Shown: positions 19,317 through 29,613 of the stretch, piece after piece
How positions within the stretch are numbered: the first letter of the stretch is position 1
How the letters are laid out: every line of letters begins with the position of its first letter
From: Methylophaga sp.
Lineage (GTDB): Bacteria; Pseudomonadota; Gammaproteobacteria; Nitrosococcales; Methylophagaceae
Reading direction: 5' to 3'
Length of the DNA stretch: 64,000 nt
NCBI GenBank assembly: GCA_002706095.1
Contig: PAJP01000025.1
Coordinates: 1 to 64,000 of the forward strand
Made by a program: the position numbers and the translations under genes
The notes under the pieces: model-generated
What the model saw: only the letters and a program-made list of their open reading frames with translations
Databases searched by the model: none
Told to the model about the DNA's origin: nothing

Positions 19317-19340
19317 ACAGACAATATGGCCTTTGTCTGT
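19317..19340. repeat. Inverted repeat upstream of the host-attachment-family gene
   Basis: ACAGACAA (19317-19324) and TTGTCTGT (19333-19340) are perfect 8-bp arms around an 8-base loop. It lies about 105 bases upstream of the gene at 19213 and 25 bases past the stop of the CYTH gene. No T run follows on either strand, so an operator-like site is as likely as a terminator. Confidence 0.45.
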
Positions 19341-19364
19341 CACTTAACATTTCTAAACAATTCT

Positions 19365-19988
19365 TTACTTATCAGTGTCTTGTGACAATTTATATCCCAA
19401 GCCCGCCTTACTGATATTGCTGTATTTAAGTGGCAGAGCGGCCTTAAGCTTGTCGGCTAATTTTTGGCAATGTTCTATATCGCCGTGCTTTAATTCCAGC
19501 TCAATTTCATGAATCGCTGTTTGTTTGCCACCTGCTCTGACTTCTCCTCTGTCATAAGCCAGTTCAACCACGGTGTCAGCCTCTAACACCAACAACCAGA
19601 CATCTCGTTCAAACTCGGTGGTAAACAAAGGCTGGATGGCATTCCAGACCTGGGCTTGTTCTAATAGCGGCGCAATGGCGGTTTCCGCCAGACGCTCAAG
19701 ATCAAACACTGGCGCCCCCAATTCGTGTTCCCATTCTTGACGTTGGTGCAGACCAGCATTAGCTTGCCCACTGCATTTCACCGTTTGCAGCCATTGTTCA
19801 CCTATTTGACGTAACCTCAACCCTACGCCAAATGTCATTAAGGCTTTGTCCGGCGTATCAAAATAGGTACTCAACAAATGTTGTTGATATACATCCTGTT
19901 TCAACATGGAAGTCAGCCAGCCCAGCGCTTGCAAGTTAAGCGAGTCAGCCTGCGTTACCTGAAGTTTTATTTCTTGTTCTAGGCTCAT
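19365..19988 (-). CDS. CYTH domain protein, probable inorganic triphosphatase
   Basis: CYTH proteins hydrolyse or cyclise phosphate chains inside a beta-barrel tunnel. The signature ExExK appears as LEQEIKLQV at residues 3-11. Later acidic and basic tunnel strands are [35 protein letters not shown] and [11 protein letters not shown]. Length is 207 aa, so it has the CYTH domain alone, without the CHAD domain found in E. coli YgiF. Its start overlaps the uvrA stop by four bases. Confidence 0.85.
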   Translation of the reverse strand: MSLEQEIKLQVTQADSLNLQALGWLTSMLKQDVYQQHLLSTYFDTPDKALMTFGVGLRLRQIGEQWLQTVKCSGQANAGLHQRQEWEHELGAPVFDLERLAETAIAPLLEQAQVWNAIQPLFTTEFERDVWLLVLEADTVVELAYDRGEVRAGGKQTAIHEIELELKHGDIEHCQKLADKLKAALPLKYSNISKAGLGYKLSQDTDK

Positions 19989-22831
19989 GAGTTCAATAAA
20001 GGCTTTAAATATTTACCGGTGTAAGAAGCCGGATGTTCGGCCACCTCCTCTGGTGTACCAACGGCCAGCACTTCACCACCACGTGCACCACCTTCAGGGC
20101 CCATATCAATGATCCAGTCTGCGGTTTTAATCACATCCAGATTATGCTCAATGACCACAATGGTATTGCCACGATCTCGCAGGCTGTGCAGGACTTTGAG
20201 TAACTGTTCGATATCGAAAAAGTGCAGCCCCGTGGTTGGCTCATCTAAGACATACAGGGTTTTACCGGTATCACGCTTGGATAACTCTTTAGCTAATTTG
20301 ACCCGCTGCGCCTCACCACCCGATAAGGTAGTCGCATTCTGGCCAAGCTTGATATAGGTCAGCCCAACATCAATCAATGTCTGTAACTTTTTCGCCACGA
20401 CCGGAATATTTTCAAAAAAGACATTCGCCTCTTCGATGGTCATATCCAGCACTTCGGTAATCGTTTTACCTTTGTAGCGGATATCCAGTGTTTCCCGGTT
20501 ATAACGCTGGCCCTTACACACATCACACGGCACATAAATATCAGGCAGGAAATGCATTTCAACTTTAATCAGACCATCGCCCTGACAGGCTTCACAACGT
20601 CCGCCTTTCACGTTAAAACTGAAACGCCCCGGACCATAACCACGCGAACGCGCTTCTGGTGTACCCGCAAATAACTCACGGATAGGTGTAAACAAACCTG
20701 TATAGGTAGCAGGGTTTGAACGCGGCGTACGCCCAATCGGACTTTGGTTAATCGCCACCACTTTATCCAGCTGCTCTAAACCAATAATTTCAGAATGTGG
20801 GGCGGGTTCTTCTGAATTGCCGTTTAAGTTTTTCGCGGTCAGTTTTAATAAAGTTTCGTTGATTAGCGTGGACTTCCCAGAACCTGACACACCAGTGACA
20901 CAGGTCATCAGACCGATTGGGACATCAATATCCACATTCTTTAAATTGTTACCGCAAGCACCTCTCAAACCAATAACACGGCCTGCATGGGGTGGCTGTC
21001 GTTTCGCTGGCAGTTCAATTTTTCTACGGCCCGACAAGTATTGCCCGGTCAGTGACTCTTCACTTTTCATGATTTCTTCAGGTGTACCCTGAGCCACAAT
21101 TTGACCACCATGCACGCCGGCGCCCGGACCAATATCCAGCACAAAATCGGCCATGCGAATCGCATCTTCATCATGCTCAACCACAATGACCGTGTTACCT
21201 AAATCACGTAGTCGGGTTAAGGTTTCCAGCAGGCGATCATTATCACGTTGATGCAGCCCTATCGAAGGTTCATCCAGAATGTACATGACCCCGACTAAAC
21301 CCGCACCGATCTGACTGGCTAAACGAATACGCTGCGCTTCTCCACCCGATAATGTTTCCGCGCTGCGTGCAAGGTTCAGATAATCAAGACCAACATTCAC
21401 CAGAAAGCTCAGACGCGCTGAAATTTCGGTGACAATCTTTTCTGCAATTTCGCCACGTTTGCCAGGTAAGGTGAGTGTTTCAAAGAAAGTACTCACTTCA
21501 CCGATAGGCATTGCTGTGACTTCAGGTAAGGTAATTTCATTCACAAATACATTACGCGAAGCCAGCGTTAATCTGGCTCCATGACACTCCGGACAAGCAC
21601 GGATGGAATGAAATTTAGCCAGATCTTCACGAACACTGTTTGATTCTGTTTCGTGATAACGACGCTGCATATTCGGAATCACGCCTTCAAACGGATGTTT
21701 ACGACTGACGCTTTTACCACGGTCGCCCATGTAGCTGAAGGCAATCTGCGTTTTACCACTACCATATAAAATGACCTCACGAATCTCATCGGACAAGTCC
21801 TGAAAGGGCGTATCCAGATCAAATTTATAATGCTCCGCTAGCGATAACATTAGTTGGTAGTAATACGCATTTCGGCGATCCCACCCCCGAATGGCACCTG
21901 CTGCCAGACTTAATTCAGGATGAGTCACTACTCGAGCGGGATCAATAAACTGCTTCACCCCAAGCCCGTCACAAGTCGGACAAGCTCCAGCAGGGTTATT
22001 GAACGAGAACATGCGTGGTTCTAATTCAGAAATCGAATAACCACACTCTGGACAGGCAAAACGTGCAGAAAATAAAGTCTCATCAGATTCATCATCCATC
22101 GACACGACTTTCGCCACACCATCCGCCATGGCTAATGCCGTTTCAAAGGATTCAGCTAACCGTTGCTGAATGTCCGGGCGCACTTTAAAACGATCCACCA
22201 CTGCTTCAATGGTATGTTTTTTACGCAGCTCCAATTCAGGCGGATCATCGAGCTCAATAACTTGACCATTCACGCGCGCACGAACAAAACCTTTGATTCG
22301 TAATTCTTCCAAGACATCACGATGCTCACCTTTACGATCCTGAATCACTGGTGCAATCAGCATCAAGCGTTTACCTTCCGGCATATCCAGCACGGCGTCT
22401 ACCATTTGACTCACCGTCTGTGCTGCCAATGTTTGATGATGTGTCGGACAACGTGGTTCACCCGCACGAGCAAATAACAACCTTAAATAGTCATAAATTT
22501 CGGTGATGGTTCCGACTGTTGAGCGCGGATTATGTGATGTTGATTTTTGTTCAATCGATATCGCAGGAGACAAGCCTTCAATATGATCCACATCCGGCTT
22601 TTCCATCATCGATAAGAACTGTCTGGCGTAGGCTGACAAGGATTCCACATATCGACGCTGCCCTTCTGCGTATAATGTGTCGAAGGCAAGCGACGATTTT
22701 CCCGAACCAGACAGGCCAGTAATTACAATCAGAGCATCTCTCGGCAGGTCCAGGTCAATATTTTTAAGATTGTGGGTTCGAGCCCCACGAATGCTTATAT
22801 TTTTCATCCCGGGAACGCTTATATTTTTCAT
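19985..22831 (-). CDS. uvrA: UvrABC excinuclease subunit A
   Basis: UvrA is the damage-sensing ABC ATPase of nucleotide excision repair. The first Walker A is [13 protein letters not shown] (about 38-50). Zinc modules are visible as [19 protein letters not shown] and as [19 protein letters not shown] with CDVCKG. The second Walker A is [13 protein letters not shown], and two LSGGEAQR signatures occur. Length is 948 aa. The extreme N-terminus carries a tandem repeat (MKNIS.. twice), so a second in-frame ATG at 22807 gives the usual shorter start. No SOS box was seen in the short gap to yajR. Confidence 0.97.
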   Translation of the reverse strand: MKNISVPGMKNISIRGARTHNLKNIDLDLPRDALIVITGLSGSGKSSLAFDTLYAEGQRRYVESLSAYARQFLSMMEKPDVDHIEGLSPAISIEQKSTSHNPRSTVGTITEIYDYLRLLFARAGEPRCPTHHQTLAAQTVSQMVDAVLDMPEGKRLMLIAPVIQDRKGEHRDVLEELRIKGFVRARVNGQVIELDDPPELELRKKHTIEAVVDRFKVRPDIQQRLAESFETALAMADGVAKVVSMDDESDETLFSARFACPECGYSISELEPRMFSFNNPAGACPTCDGLGVKQFIDPARVVTHPELSLAAGAIRGWDRRNAYYYQLMLSLAEHYKFDLDTPFQDLSDEIREVILYGSGKTQIAFSYMGDRGKSVSRKHPFEGVIPNMQRRYHETESNSVREDLAKFHSIRACPECHGARLTLASRNVFVNEITLPEVTAMPIGEVSTFFETLTLPGKRGEIAEKIVTEISARLSFLVNVGLDYLNLARSAETLSGGEAQRIRLASQIGAGLVGVMYILDEPSIGLHQRDNDRLLETLTRLRDLGNTVIVVEHDEDAIRMADFVLDIGPGAGVHGGQIVAQGTPEEIMKSEESLTGQYLSGRRKIELPAKRQPPHAGRVIGLRGACGNNLKNVDIDVPIGLMTCVTGVSGSGKSTLINETLLKLTAKNLNGNSEEPAPHSEIIGLEQLDKVVAINQSPIGRTPRSNPATYTGLFTPIRELFAGTPEARSRGYGPGRFSFNVKGGRCEACQGDGLIKVEMHFLPDIYVPCDVCKGQRYNRETLDIRYKGKTITEVLDMTIEEANVFFENIPVVAKKLQTLIDVGLTYIKLGQNATTLSGGEAQRVKLAKELSKRDTGKTLYVLDEPTTGLHFFDIEQLLKVLHSLRDRGNTIVVIEHNLDVIKTADWIIDMGPEGGARGGEVLAVGTPEEVAEHPASYTGKYLKPLLNS

Positions 22832-22844
22832 CAGGATTCCGTAG
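22794..22844. repeat. 24-base tandem duplication over the uvrA start codon
   Basis: The segment GCTTATATTTTTCATC, with near-identical flanks, occurs twice, 24 bases apart, around 22794 and 22818. On the minus strand this doubles the start codon and the first residues (MKNISVPG then MKNISIRG) and keeps the reading frame. The unit is eight codons long. Confidence 0.8.
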
Positions 22845-22881
22845 TAAAATCAAACGGATCAATATACTCTGTCCGACTACC

Positions 22882-24267
22882 ATGACGCAAAAACAAACTA
22901 CAACAAACTCATTGACCTCGCTGGAAAAGCGGAGTATTTCAGGGCTTTCGTTGATATTTGCCTTGAGAATGCTGGGCTTATTCATGATTTTGCCGGTTTT
23001 TTCGATATCGGCACATCAATACACGGGCAGCACGCCAATGCTTATCGGCATTGCTATTGGCGCATACGGATTGACGCAAGCGCTCTTACAAATCCCATTT
23101 GGGATGTTATCCGACAAAATCGGTCGTAAGCGCGTTATCACTATTGGCTTACTATTATTTGCTGCGGGTAGTGTGATTGCGGCGACCGCACAATCCATTG
23201 AAATGGTCATCGTCGGTCGTTTGTTACAAGGAAGTGGTGCCATCGCTGCTGCCATTATGGCTCTCACCGCCGATCTCACCCGAGATGAACAGCGTACAAA
23301 AGCCATGGCAAGTATTGGTATCAGTATTGGTCTGTCATTTTCTGTTGCATTGGCCACAGGCGCTATTCTTGAACACTGGATTGGTTTGTCAGGTATTTTC
23401 TGGGCCACCGCGCTGCTGGCATTACTTGGTATTGGCATTCTGCATCTATGGGTTCCCTCTCCCAAACGACTGGTGACGCACACTGATCTGGGCCCCGTGC
23501 CAAAGCAATTTGGCAAAGTGTTTGGCAATAAACAAATCATGCGATTAGTGCTCAGCATTATGCTGTTGCATTTGCTACTCACCACCAGCTTTTTCGCATT
23601 ACCCCACGTCTTACAGGATGTAGCGGGCTTAGACAAAAGCCAACACGCCATGGCGTACTTACCGGTATTACTTTTAGCTTTTGTCACCATGGTGCCATTC
23701 ATCATCATCGCTGAGAAAAAACGTAAAATGAAATCTGTTTTCATCAGTGCTATCGCAGTGATTGGTTTGGCAGAATTAGGTTGGGCGTTTTTTGCTCACT
23801 CGTTAACCACTATACTGATTTGTCTGTGGTTATTCTTTACCGCATTCAATATTCTTGAAGCCAGTCTGCCATCGATGATGTCAAAGCTTAGTCCATTGGA
23901 AAACAAAGGCACGGCGATGGGTGTGTATTCCAGCGCTCAATTCATCGGTGCCTTCATTGGCGGTGCTATGGGTGGAACACTATATGGCTCGTTTGGACTC
24001 GAGGGTATCTTTGTTGCCAGTGTTGTCTTGGTGGTTATCTGGTTATTACTTGTTTTCCCAATGCAAGCACCTAAACATTACAGCAGTAAGATTATTCATC
24101 TGAATGACACATCCATGCAGAATTCTGCTCAATTCATTCAGGAGTTAAGAGCTATTGCAGGTATCAAAGAAGCAGTAGTGGTGCCTGAAGAACAGGTGGC
24201 TTATGTCAAATACTCACCAGATGAAATTAATATGGATGAACTAGAGTCATTTGCTTCCCAGCATTAA
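22882..24267 (+). CDS. yajR: MFS transporter of the YajR type with C-terminal YAM-like domain
   Basis: This is a 461-residue 12-helix major facilitator efflux protein of the inner membrane. The signature SDKIGRKRVI follows the second helix. Membrane segments run to about residue 390. The C-terminal cytosolic part (about 400-460) has the ferredoxin-like YAM pattern GIKEAVVVPEEQVAYVKY, as in E. coli YajR. The substrate is unknown for the family. The IclR-type gene 17 bases downstream is probably cotranscribed and may regulate it or a distant target. Confidence 0.88.
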   Translation: MTQKQTTTNSLTSLEKRSISGLSLIFALRMLGLFMILPVFSISAHQYTGSTPMLIGIAIGAYGLTQALLQIPFGMLSDKIGRKRVITIGLLLFAAGSVIAATAQSIEMVIVGRLLQGSGAIAAAIMALTADLTRDEQRTKAMASIGISIGLSFSVALATGAILEHWIGLSGIFWATALLALLGIGILHLWVPSPKRLVTHTDLGPVPKQFGKVFGNKQIMRLVLSIMLLHLLLTTSFFALPHVLQDVAGLDKSQHAMAYLPVLLLAFVTMVPFIIIAEKKRKMKSVFISAIAVIGLAELGWAFFAHSLTTILICLWLFFTAFNILEASLPSMMSKLSPLENKGTAMGVYSSAQFIGAFIGGAMGGTLYGSFGLEGIFVASVVLVVIWLLLVFPMQAPKHYSSKIIHLNDTSMQNSAQFIQELRAIAGIKEAVVVPEEQVAYVKYSPDEINMDELESFASQH

Positions 24268-24283
24268 GGAACATTGAGAAATA

Positions 24284-25033
24284 ATGATCGACAAGTCAAG
24301 AGACAATCAGGGTCAGGTTATTTCTAACACTGCAGCTATTCTTACTGCTTTAAGACATCACCCTGCTGGGCTAAGTATGGATGAGTTAATACGCCGGACT
24401 GAGCTGCCACGATCAACAGTTGAGCCGCTACTATCGTCTCTTGAGAGAGAGGCATTTATTATCCACTCTCATAATCATATTTATCTAGGTCCAGCATTAT
24501 CACAACTGACACGAGTAGCGCATGCTGAGATTATCAGTGTCGTAAGAACACACTTAAATACATTGGCTAATAAAACCGGAGAAACGGTTGAACTGTGCAT
24601 TTTCAGAGGTCAGCATTCGCTGTCTGTTGATCACATTATCAGTCAGCAAGAGCTCCGGGTAGCCTCACCGCTTGGAAAAGCTTTTTCTGTATACACTTCA
24701 GCTCATGGCAAAGCCGTTCTTGCTTCTTTAAGTAATGACGAAGTTAAAGCGATTATTGACGATAAGTGGATACAACAAACAGAGGCGAGTCATATATCTT
24801 ATGACACTCTTTTTCAGGATCTAGACCTCATTCGCAAAAATGGCTGGGCTGTCGATATTGAAGAACACGCAGAGGGCATTTGTGCTGTCGGTGTGGCAAT
24901 TAATGCAGAGATGACCGATCATTATTCTATTGCCGTTTCCCTACCGACGATTCGTTTTAATAGAAATATGTCTAAGGTCACTTCAGCATTGCTTGCGTGT
25001 AAAGCGGAAGTGGAAGAAAGTATTAAGCCTTAA
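24284..25033 (+). CDS. IclR family transcriptional regulator
   Basis: The 249-residue protein has an N-terminal winged helix (about 12-70, with GLSMDELIRRTELPRSTVEPLL as the DNA-reading helices) and a C-terminal effector domain. The effector domain includes ELCIFRGQHSLSVDHI, SPLGKAFSVYTSAHGKAVLA and IEEHAEGICAVGVAI. IclR proteins sense small carbon metabolites. The linked gene is the YajR-like transporter just upstream. The effector is unknown. Confidence 0.9.
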   Translation: MIDKSRDNQGQVISNTAAILTALRHHPAGLSMDELIRRTELPRSTVEPLLSSLEREAFIIHSHNHIYLGPALSQLTRVAHAEIISVVRTHLNTLANKTGETVELCIFRGQHSLSVDHIISQQELRVASPLGKAFSVYTSAHGKAVLASLSNDEVKAIIDDKWIQQTEASHISYDTLFQDLDLIRKNGWAVDIEEHAEGICAVGVAINAEMTDHYSIAVSLPTIRFNRNMSKVTSALLACKAEVEESIKP

Positions 25034-25207
25034 ATTTCTGTGCTCAGTACAGTTGCTCGCAATACGACCCTAGTCATCAACATTCTATTTTGTATTGGGC
25101 ATGAGCGATTGAGATGATATTATCCCTGCTCATTAGCAATCCTTTTTCTACCCACCATAGTGTGGTTGACGGTAGAAATGCTTTTAACTGTTTTTTTTAC
25201 ACCGAGA

Positions 25208-25238
25208 CGGTCACTTGACCGATGTTCAGCAACATCGG
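25208..25238 (+). promoter_or_regulatory. Two overlapping hairpins in the ssb leader
   Basis: CGGTCA (25208-25213) pairs with TGACCG (25216-25221). CCGATGTT (25219-25238 as the whole element) pairs with AACATCGG around CAGC. The arms share bases 25219-25221, so only one can form fully at a time. Neither is followed by a T run. They sit 40 bases before the ssb ATG. Confidence 0.35.
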
Positions 25239-25277
25239 CATAGATTTGACAGTCCCCATTAAACCAAGGAACAAGCC

Positions 25278-25793
25278 ATGTCAGTAAACAAGGTCATTCT
25301 GGTCGGACGACTCGGCGCAGAGCCTGAGAGTCGCGCCTTCCCTAATGGTGGTTCAATTTGTAATTTACGTATTGCCACTTCAGAAAGTTGGAAAGACAGA
25401 CAAACCGGTGAGCGTCAGGAGCGCACTGAATGGCACCGTGTAGTATTACGCAATAAGCTGGGTGAAATTGCTCAGCAGTACCTGCACAAAGGCTCACAAG
25501 TCTATATTGAAGGTCGTATTCAGACCCGCAAATGGCAGAACCAGCAGGGGCAAGATCAATACACCACAGAAATCGTGGGTAACGAAATGACGATGCTGGA
25601 TAGCCGTGGCGGCGGCGGTGGTAATCAAGGTGGTGGCAGTAACTACAATGCCGGCGGTGGTGATACTTCGTTTGACCAACGTCCTCAACAACAATCTGGC
25701 GGCTATAACGCACCACAACCGGCCTCATCCTCTGCAGGTCCTGATTATGGTGGCGGTGGTGACGACTATTACGACGATGATATTCCGTTCTAG
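25278..25793 (+). CDS. ssb: Single-stranded DNA-binding protein
   Basis: SSB coats single-stranded DNA and recruits replication and repair enzymes. The OB fold is at residues 1-112, opening with [16 protein letters not shown] and including [17 protein letters not shown] flexible Gly/Gln-rich linker runs from about 113 to 160. The acidic tail ends in DDDIPF, the conserved protein-docking tip. Length is 171 aa. The ATG follows AAGGAAC. It stands as a single gene with its own terminator. Confidence 0.98.
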   Translation: MSVNKVILVGRLGAEPESRAFPNGGSICNLRIATSESWKDRQTGERQERTEWHRVVLRNKLGEIAQQYLHKGSQVYIEGRIQTRKWQNQQGQDQYTTEIVGNEMTMLDSRGGGGGNQGGGSNYNAGGGDTSFDQRPQQQSGGYNAPQPASSSAGPDYGGGGDDYYDDDIPF

Positions 25794-25808
25794 ACTTGTC
25801 TGAGCCAA

Positions 25809-25840
25809 TAAAAAAAGCCCTGTTTTTCAGGGCTTTTTTG
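25809..25840. terminator. Rho-independent terminator between ssb and the deacetylase gene
   Basis: AAAAAAGCCCTG and CAGGGCTTTTTT pair around TTTTT. The A and T flanks make it work in both directions for the convergent genes. Confidence 0.92.
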
Positions 25841-25860
25841 TGTTTTCAGATCAGAAAATT

Positions 25861-26778
25861 TTATAACAAAGCATCAATATGACTGGCCACACTGCGTCCT
25901 AATGCTGACATGACATAACCGCCTTCAAGTGTTGACACTATCCGACCTTGAGCATAGTTATCGGCTATTTTTTTCATTTCACGGGTCACCCAGGCAAAGT
26001 CCTCTTCCACTAAGTCCAGATCTGACATATCGTCTTCCCGATGCCCATCAAATCCGGCAGAAATAAAAATCAATTCGGGCTGAAATGTTTCCAGCTCCGG
26101 TAACCATTGCTGCTCAACCAACTGACGAAACTGTTCACCGCTGGTCCCGGCAGCTAGGCCAATATTAATCATGTTGTCATGCTTGCCGGGCACGCCAGTA
26201 TCTGGGTAAAACGGATGTTGAAAACTACTGCATAAAAGGACTTGTTCATTACCTCGGAAAATATCTTCTGTGCCATTACCATGGTGTGCATCAAAGTCGA
26301 TAATAGCTACTCGCTCCAGACCATATTGAGCTATTGCATGAGCCACACCGACAGCAACATTGTTAAAGATACAAAACCCCATCGCCTTATTATGTTCGGC
26401 ATGATGCCCGGGCGGCCTGACACAACAAAAGGCGCTATTTGCATCTTGGCTCATCACTAAATCGACTGCTTTTACAACAGCACCGGCTCCGCGCTGTGCC
26501 GCTGTTAATGACGCGGATACCATCAAGGTATCAGCATCCAGCCAAACACGTTCATTGTCTTGCAACTTCTGAAAGATCTCACTGACATAATCAGCATCAT
26601 GGACACGGCATAATTGCTCTACAGAGACCATCGGCGCGTCATAAAAATGCATAATCATTTCCAGGCCGCTGGCAATAAGGCGATCATGAATGGCGGCAAG
26701 CCTTTCTGCCGTATCCGGGTGATATGATGTCGTTTCGTGCAATGCACAGTCAGCATGAGAGATAAACGCGATAGTCAT
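25861..26778 (-). CDS. Histone deacetylase family (AcuC/HdaH-like) zinc deacetylase
   Basis: These enzymes remove acetyl or other acyl groups from protein lysines or from small amines. Catalytic landmarks are RPPGHHAEHNKAMGFC (about 125-140, tandem His), IIDFDAHHGNGT (zinc Asp and His) and SAGFDGHREDD (second zinc Asp). Length is 305 aa. It is divergent from the acetyltransferase gene starting at 26847, with only 68 bases between starts. This suggests it may reverse acetylation made by that enzyme. A polyamine-deacetylase role cannot be excluded. Confidence 0.9.
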   Translation of the reverse strand: MTIAFISHADCALHETTSYHPDTAERLAAIHDRLIASGLEMIMHFYDAPMVSVEQLCRVHDADYVSEIFQKLQDNERVWLDADTLMVSASLTAAQRGAGAVVKAVDLVMSQDANSAFCCVRPPGHHAEHNKAMGFCIFNNVAVGVAHAIAQYGLERVAIIDFDAHHGNGTEDIFRGNEQVLLCSSFQHPFYPDTGVPGKHDNMINIGLAAGTSGEQFRQLVEQQWLPELETFQPELIFISAGFDGHREDDMSDLDLVEEDFAWVTREMKKIADNYAQGRIVSTLEGGYVMSALGRSVASHIDALL

Positions 26779-26846
26779 AACGACACCTTAAACAATCGTA
26801 ATAAAGTTTTTGTAAGCTAATCGTATCAGGAAACTGGACCAGTGAT

Positions 26847-29525
26847 ATGACCACACATTTTTTAGACCGTCTGTTTTCACCTCGCTCAATTGCTGTATTT
26901 GGCGCCAGTCAGACCACAGATGCGGTTGGCAGACGGGTGTTTGACAACCTGATTGATACTGACTTTAACGGACCCGTCTATGCCGTGAACCCTAAATATG
27001 ATCGTATTGATGATCATATTTGCTACCCGAATATGGAAGCCATTAATGAAGCAGTGGACTTGGCTGTTATCGCTACCCCCGCCAGCACCATAGAAGCCAT
27101 CATGCATCAATGTGGTCATGCCGGAGTGAAAGCGGCCATCATTATTTCGGCGGGTTTCAGTGAAGGTCAGGGACAAGGTCTCAAGCTCGAACACGATGTC
27201 GTTAAGGCAGCCCAGCAATACAATATCCGAATTCTCGGACCTAATTGTCTTGGCCTTATCCGCCCCAATATTGGCATGAATGCCACCTTTAGTAAAAATA
27301 CTGCAGCGCCTGGGCAACTAGCTTTAATTTCACAATCAGGCGCTTTATGTACGGCGATTCTAGACTGGGCGGCCGCCAATGAGGTCGGGTTTTCTGCCAT
27401 TATTTCATTGGGTAATGCCGCTGATATTGATTTTGGTGATCTGCTCGACTTTCTAGCTCAGGATCACAAAACCCAGAGTATTCTGCTGTATGTCGAAGGT
27501 ATTCGCGATGCCCGCCGTTTTATGAGCGGGCTACGGATTGCTTCACGCATGAAACCGGTGGTTGTAATCAAAGCAGGCCGCCATCAAGCTGGCTCACAGG
27601 CGGCTTTAACGCATACCGGTGCAATGATGGGTGGTGATGATGTATTTAATGCCGCAATTCAACGAGCTGGTGTGGTCAGAGCCGATACCATTCAGCAGCT
27701 TTTTGCCGCCGCTGAGTTATTAGCCACTCAATGTCGGGTGCATGGCCGGCGTTTGGCGATCGTCACCAATGGCGGAGGCCTTGGGGTGATGGCCACCGAC
27801 AGAGCGATTGATTTAGGCATTGAGTTAGCCAACCTGTCGGAAACGACAATTACCAACCTGGATAAAGTATTACCTCATCACTGGTCGCGCAGTAATCCGA
27901 TTGATGTGCTTGGCGATGCCTCACCAGAACGCTATAAAGCAGCCGTAAATGCCTGCTTGCAGGATGAAGGCATTGATGGGGTATTAGTGATGCTGTCTCC
28001 ACAAGCCATGACCGATCCTGATGCCTGTGCACAAGCCGTTATTGATGCACACCAGACAAGCTCAAAACCCGTTCTGGCTTGCTGGATGGGTCAACAGCTT
28101 ATTGCCAGTGCGGATCGTTTATTTGCCCGTCATCATGTGCCCTGTTTTTCTGATCCGGAATCCTCAGTGGAAGCCTTTGCCTGCCTCGCGCGCTTTTATG
28201 AAAACCAGCAATTATTAATGCAGGTACCAGGCCCATTATCATCACACAGCGAACCGGATATTGAGGGTGCGCGACTGATTATCGAGAGTGTACTGGCTGA
28301 AAATCGACAATCCCTAACCACCGCTGAATCCCGAGCCTTGTTACATGCTTTTGATATCCCGGTTAGTTTGAGCATTCAGTGCCACAGCGCCAATGAAGCG
28401 TTGGTCGCAGCAGAGAGTTTTGGTTATCCGGTGGCGATGAAAATCAATGATCGTCATATCCAGCATAAAACCGATGTAGGTGGTGTTCGGTTAAATATTA
28501 ATAATGCGGCCGCCGTCAGACTGGTTTACAAAGAATTACAGGAAGCGGTGCGTAAGAAACTCCCGGATATGAAGACATTCAGCGTCAGTATCGAACCGAT
28601 GTATACCGATCCCTTCGGTAGAGAATGTCTGGTCGGTGTTAACCGTGACCCAGTGTTTGGTACCACGATTGTATTTGGGGCCGGTGGTGTCAAAGTCGAA
28701 GTCTTGCAAGATACCGCTATCGCTCTGCCACCTTTAAACACGTTCCTGGCAGACAAGCTGATTAACCAAACCAAAATTGCCGCTATGCTCGGCGAGTTCC
28801 GAGATATGCCTGCCGTGAATCGTGACGCTTTAATACAAGTGTTGTTACGGGTGTCTGAAATGGTTTGTGAATTGCCAGAAATTGAATCACTGGACATCAA
28901 CCCACTGGTCGTCGATGAACGCGGAGTACTCGCTTTAGATGTCAGAATCGTCGTTGCACATCATGTAAAGACGATTCACCGCTATGATCATATGGCCATT
29001 CATCCATATCCAACGCATTTAACCAGGCAGGAACAGTTAGCCGATGGCACGGATATTATTATCCGTCCTATTCGCCCCGAAGATGCGCTGATTGAACAGG
29101 TCTTTTTTCGAAAACTGTCTACAGAATCTCGCTACTTCCGCTTTATGCAAGAACTCAACGAATTGTCGCAAGATATGTTGATACGTTTTACACAGCTTGA
29201 TTACAGCCGCGAATTGGCTTTAATGGCAGTGACCATGGAAAACAATGAAGAAATTGAAGTCGGTGTCGCCCGTTACAGTATGAACCCGGATGGCAACAGC
29301 TGTGAGTTTGCTTTGGTTGTTGCTGATGAATGGCAACATAAAGGTATTGGCACACGACTGATGCAGGCCTTGATTTCCAGTGCCCGTCAGCAAGGATTTA
29401 GCCTGATGGAGGGTGAAATTCTCACCAGTAATCAACCCATGCAACGACTGGTCGAAAGCTTAGGGTTTAGCGTGACAGCCAGCCTGGAAGAGCCATCGAT
29501 AAGACTGGCATCCATGTATTTGTAG
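26847..29525 (+). CDS. PatZ-like protein lysine acetyltransferase (acyl-CoA ligase-like domains plus GNAT)
   Basis: The 892-residue protein carries a CoA-binding domain (about 8-140, RSIAVFGASQTTDAVG), succinyl-CoA-ligase-like domains (about 150-460), an ATP-grasp domain (about 480-700) and a C-terminal GNAT acetyltransferase (about 735-890, with ALVVADEWQHKGIGTRLMQ as the acetyl-CoA loop). This is the layout of E. coli PatZ and Salmonella Pat, which acetylate and switch off acetyl-CoA synthetase and other enzymes. A THTG block in the ligase half is seen at about residue 254. Whether the ligase half is active needs alignment. It is divergent from the deacetylase gene. Confidence 0.88.
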   Translation: MTTHFLDRLFSPRSIAVFGASQTTDAVGRRVFDNLIDTDFNGPVYAVNPKYDRIDDHICYPNMEAINEAVDLAVIATPASTIEAIMHQCGHAGVKAAIIISAGFSEGQGQGLKLEHDVVKAAQQYNIRILGPNCLGLIRPNIGMNATFSKNTAAPGQLALISQSGALCTAILDWAAANEVGFSAIISLGNAADIDFGDLLDFLAQDHKTQSILLYVEGIRDARRFMSGLRIASRMKPVVVIKAGRHQAGSQAALTHTGAMMGGDDVFNAAIQRAGVVRADTIQQLFAAAELLATQCRVHGRRLAIVTNGGGLGVMATDRAIDLGIELANLSETTITNLDKVLPHHWSRSNPIDVLGDASPERYKAAVNACLQDEGIDGVLVMLSPQAMTDPDACAQAVIDAHQTSSKPVLACWMGQQLIASADRLFARHHVPCFSDPESSVEAFACLARFYENQQLLMQVPGPLSSHSEPDIEGARLIIESVLAENRQSLTTAESRALLHAFDIPVSLSIQCHSANEALVAAESFGYPVAMKINDRHIQHKTDVGGVRLNINNAAAVRLVYKELQEAVRKKLPDMKTFSVSIEPMYTDPFGRECLVGVNRDPVFGTTIVFGAGGVKVEVLQDTAIALPPLNTFLADKLINQTKIAAMLGEFRDMPAVNRDALIQVLLRVSEMVCELPEIESLDINPLVVDERGVLALDVRIVVAHHVKTIHRYDHMAIHPYPTHLTRQEQLADGTDIIIRPIRPEDALIEQVFFRKLSTESRYFRFMQELNELSQDMLIRFTQLDYSRELALMAVTMENNEEIEVGVARYSMNPDGNSCEFALVVADEWQHKGIGTRLMQALISSARQQGFSLMEGEILTSNQPMQRLVESLGFSVTASLEEPSIRLASMYL

Positions 29526-29613
29526 AGCTGCAAGCAAAAATTATCTGAAAACCATTGATTGTTAGTAACAAGAGTGGGAGCATCAAATAGTAACCACCAA
29601 AGAAGGCGTGTGA

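Noticed and set aside
25038-25052. LexA-like box CTGT..ACAG upstream of ssb
   Set aside because: The half-sites are separated by seven bases rather than eight, and it lies about 225 bases from the start.
25342-25728. Minus-strand frames opposite ssb
   Set aside because: They are antisense to the Gly-rich linker and OB fold and carry no start signal.
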